From the NCBI RefSeq assembly GCF_947489565.1, contig NZ_CANLEA010000003.1, forward strand, positions 124,001-188,000: DNA of 64,000 nucleotides, read 5' to 3'. Positions 61,858-64,000 of this stretch are shown one piece after another. Each line of letters opens with the position of its first letter. The first letter of the stretch is position 1. Under the pieces are notes generated by a model. It was not told the DNA's origin and did no database searches. It saw only the letters and a list, made by a program, of their open reading frames with translations. Origin of the DNA: an uncultured Kordia sp. (GTDB taxonomy: Bacteria; Bacteroidota; Bacteroidia; Flavobacteriales; Flavobacteriaceae). The position numbers and the translations under genes are program-made.

Positions 61858-62385
61858 TCAGATATTAAACTTTATTCCTAAGTTTTTTTCATTAAATCTT
61901 TCCATTTCATTATTGTTAAAAAAGGATGTATCTTCTATTGGTATGTTTTTATCCAAATAACTTCTATTTATGTAATCAACTAATGAGTGCCAGTCCAATA
62001 CAGTATCGAATTCTGTTCCTATCTTGGATAAATAATAGTGCATGTATATAAAAATGTATGTGTAATTTTCGAAAGCTATAGACAATAGCGATTCTGTAAC
62101 TTCTCTTCTAGTAAGAAATTTTTCTTTTATTAAAAAATGAAAAATTGTAAAAATTTCAAATAAATTAGTTCCATATGGGTTTACAGCCATATTTCCTGCA
62201 TATTTATATTGGTAAGTACTGTATTCATTTTTCCCTTTTAAAATCTCTTTTATTTTATTTTCTTTTAAAAAGTTATAAATCACTTCAAATAAATTACTGT
62301 TTATTTTAACAAAAGTTTCATCATTTGCTAGCTCTTTTCTATCATTTGTTATAAATTCTATGTATTTGGCTGTAATGTTTTTCAT
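61858..62385 (-). CDS. Candidate immunity protein for the upstream toxin-like protein
   Basis: A 175-residue cytoplasmic protein, mostly helical and acidic to neutral, with YNFLKENKIKEILKGKNEY, LFEIFTIFHFLIKEKFLTRR and YIFIYMHYYLSKIG. No known family is recognised. It starts 32 bp after the stop codon of a protein whose C-terminus looks like a polymorphic toxin, on the same strand. Small helical proteins in that position are usually immunity proteins. The call rests on position only. Confidence 0.5.
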   Translation of the reverse strand: MKNITAKYIEFITNDRKELANDETFVKINSNLFEVIYNFLKENKIKEILKGKNEYSTYQYKYAGNMAVNPYGTNLFEIFTIFHFLIKEKFLTRREVTESLLSIAFENYTYIFIYMHYYLSKIGTEFDTVLDWHSLVDYINRSYLDKNIPIEDTSFFNNNEMERFNEKNLGIKFNI

Positions 62386-62417
62386 AATTATTTTTAATAT
62401 TGAAAATCAATTCGTTA

Positions 62418-64000
62418 TTATTTTAAAGTTATATATCTTACTTGACTGGAATTAATAGTTGATTTTTGTATAGATTCTATTATCAATTCTGCCCAATTTT
62501 TAGGAGTAATTCCTCCTGGCAACCAAAGAGGGTTTGCCCCTCCTTCATTACCCTTAGGGATATTTGACCATGGTACTTGACTTGGGGTTAAGTCTACTCT
62601 TATTATTCTTGCTCCATTTCTCACTTGCCCTACCCAATCATCAGGTCCTGCCACTATCCCCAATTCATCTTGAATTTTTGCTAGATTACCATTTGTTCTA
62701 TTTAATAGCTGAGTCATTTCATCATATGCAGCTGTAAATTTGCCTCCTGGAGGACCAATTGTAGGGTAGCCAGTAGTTAGCCATGGTGATCCCGCAGGTT
62801 CAACTGCTAAAAATGAATATCCATTATCAAATTTTGCAAGGTGAGAATTAATGTAAGATTCTTTTAAATACACTGATGGTTCATGAAAAATACCACTAGC
62901 TCTATCTTCTAAAACTCTTCCTACTGTCCAACCTGGTTTAAAAGCATTATTAACAGTGTTTAAATATGCTTCCCACTCTTTTAATACAAGATCTAATTGT
63001 GCAAATCCATTTTCCATTAATGGTTTTAATTTTGCTCTTAATTGAGGGGAAAAAGAATCATACTTAGCTTTAAATTGATTCATTGCCGTTCTGTAAGTAA
63101 CATAGTCATTAACCATACTAGCTATGTTTCTCACACCAAAAAGTCCCAAATGAGCCAAATCTAATATAAGAACTGCTTGTTTGATAGTATTCCAATTCGC
63201 AATAAAATCAGGATGATTTTCTTCTAAATAAGCACTTACTGTAGGGTCGCTAAAAACAATACTTCCTGAAAAGGTCACTACTGTAGCAATACTCAAAGCT
63301 CCAGTAATAGACATAACAGGAAACTTTAATAACGATGCAGCTCCAGCCTGAAGAGTTACTACGTCTATTGCATGAGAAATAATAGCTGATTGCTGTGCTT
63401 CACATAATGCCATTATATATATTCTAGGCAGATACGTGTACTGTAAATTTTCATCATTAGCATCTACAGCCAAATACGATTTCAATAATTTATCCTTAGT
63501 ATCCAATTTAGATAATTCCTCTCTTCCATTAATGAAATAAAGCTTTACAAGGTCAAAAGGATCTAATCCTGGTTCATTAACATCATAATGAGGATTATTT
63601 GCAAATTCCCAATCTCTGTAACAATAATATTTAAAAAATATTTTCCCTAAATCGTTGATTCTTTCAATACCCGATAAATAATTGAATCGTGTCCAAAATT
63701 GAGCATCTATATTTAAACTTCCAAGCTTATTATTAAAAAAATAAGTATTTGCTTCTATAGCCAATTTCATAAATAGAAAACGATCGTTTTCATATTCTTC
63801 ATAAACAGCAACCTCTTGATTTACAACAGAAATAGTATCATACAACTCAAGTGTTTTTTGATACGTTTGAGCTAATGTATCGTAATAATTAAGATATATT
63901 GTAGTACTTTCATCTCTAAAAAACTCATCCAAACGTTTTAATAAGCCTGTCGTATCAGATTTTAAATTATTTATTAATCTTATAGCATTTATTTTATTTT
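62418..64000 (-). CDS. Polymorphic toxin-like protein (5' end outside window)
   Basis: The frame runs open to the right edge without a stop (about 527 codons inside the window), so its start lies beyond base 64000; an in-frame TTG at 63932 is not a likely start. The N-terminal part is helical. A hydrophobic stretch near 63270-63370 (FPVMSITGALSIATVVTFSG) is typical of the region before a toxin domain. The last 160 residues contain FDNGYSFLAVE, LLNRTNGNLAKIQDELG and GNEGGANPLWLPGGITP, like the C-terminal toxin domains of effectors that end with '...GNEAGANxLWxPGG'. The activity is unknown. The next gene is a candidate immunity protein. Confidence 0.68.
   Translation of the reverse strand, partial: NKINAIRLINNLKSDTTGLLKRLDEFFRDESTTIYLNYYDTLAQTYQKTLELYDTISVVNQEVAVYEEYENDRFLFMKLAIEANTYFFNNKLGSLNIDAQFWTRFNYLSGIERINDLGKIFFKYYCYRDWEFANNPHYDVNEPGLDPFDLVKLYFINGREELSKLDTKDKLLKSYLAVDANDENLQYTYLPRIYIMALCEAQQSAIISHAIDVVTLQAGAASLLKFPVMSITGALSIATVVTFSGSIVFSDPTVSAYLEENHPDFIANWNTIKQAVLILDLAHLGLFGVRNIASMVNDYVTYRTAMNQFKAKYDSFSPQLRAKLKPLMENGFAQLDLVLKEWEAYLNTVNNAFKPGWTVGRVLEDRASGIFHEPSVYLKESYINSHLAKFDNGYSFLAVEPAGSPWLTTGYPTIGPPGGKFTAAYDEMTQLLNRTNGNLAKIQDELGIVAGPDDWVGQVRNGARIIRVDLTPSQVPWSNIPKGNEGGANPLWLPGGITPKNWAELIIESIQKSTINSSQVRYITLK

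Overview
The window is a piece of a low-GC genome of the family Flavobacteriaceae (Bacteroidota), perhaps Kordia-like; the genus is a guess. The evidence is a type IX secretion sorting tail, -7 promoter elements of the Bacteroidota form TAnnTTTG, a Lacal_2735-type small protein, a Crp/TauE/persulfide-dioxygenase/YeeE sulfur cluster of Bacteroidota type, and a double-glycine peptide leader typical of the phylum. No rRNA, tRNA, CRISPR array, insertion sequence or integrase was seen.

Layout. 1-5.4 kb: the edge of era, then a TetR regulator, SulP anion transporter, beta-carbonic anhydrase and DUF2490 outer-membrane protein, all on the + strand (a bicarbonate-handling cluster). 5.4-14 kb: small conserved proteins and a sulfur/persulfide regulon (Crp/Fnr regulator, TauE exporter, MBL-rhodanese fusion, rhodanese, two YeeE halves). 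It is interrupted by a minus-strand HxlR-NudC-DUF1330 operon, an orphan secreted protein and a methyltransferase. Five palindromes TGTAAC-N4-GTTACW lie upstream of crp and of the four sulfur transcription units, each at an almost fixed distance from a -7-like element. 15.3-16.2 kb: seven tandem copies of a ~133-bp non-coding repeat. 16.2-25 kb: a NarL-type response regulator and TPR histidine kinase, then envelope proteins (M50-like, lipoproteins, MORN, TPR). Three identical-architecture 18-bp palindromes ATACG-N8-CGTAT, each 22 bp from a GAATWTTR octamer, link the kinase to the MORN/TPR group. 25-33 kb: ordinary accessory genes (WYL regulator, VOC protein, methyltransferase, FAD oxidase, DUF6268, the SplB-like radical SAM DNA-repair pair) and a duplicated-domain secreted protein. 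A 55-residue GG-leader peptide gene lies at 33.2 kb on the minus strand.

34.1-42.7 kb is the first unusual system. It is one tight operon with a PLP decarboxylase, a PaaK/CoF-type adenylating ligase, a second copy of both fused into one 1046-residue protein, and four AidA/PixA-like inclusion-body paralogues, closed by a terminator. The order suggests tandem duplication and fusion of a decarboxylase-ligase pair, plausibly for an amine or amide metabolite that goes with the PixA-like proteins.

43.8-64 kb is entirely minus-strand. It holds a T9SS-exported FG-GAP protein, then a run that begins beyond the right edge: a polymorphic-toxin-like protein (5' end outside the window), a candidate immunity protein, two giant proteins (2456 and 2707 residues) without signal peptides or T9SS tails, and a phage-tail-fibre-like protein. 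This looks like a tail-fibre/adhesin plus toxin locus whose delivery machinery, if any, lies outside the window.
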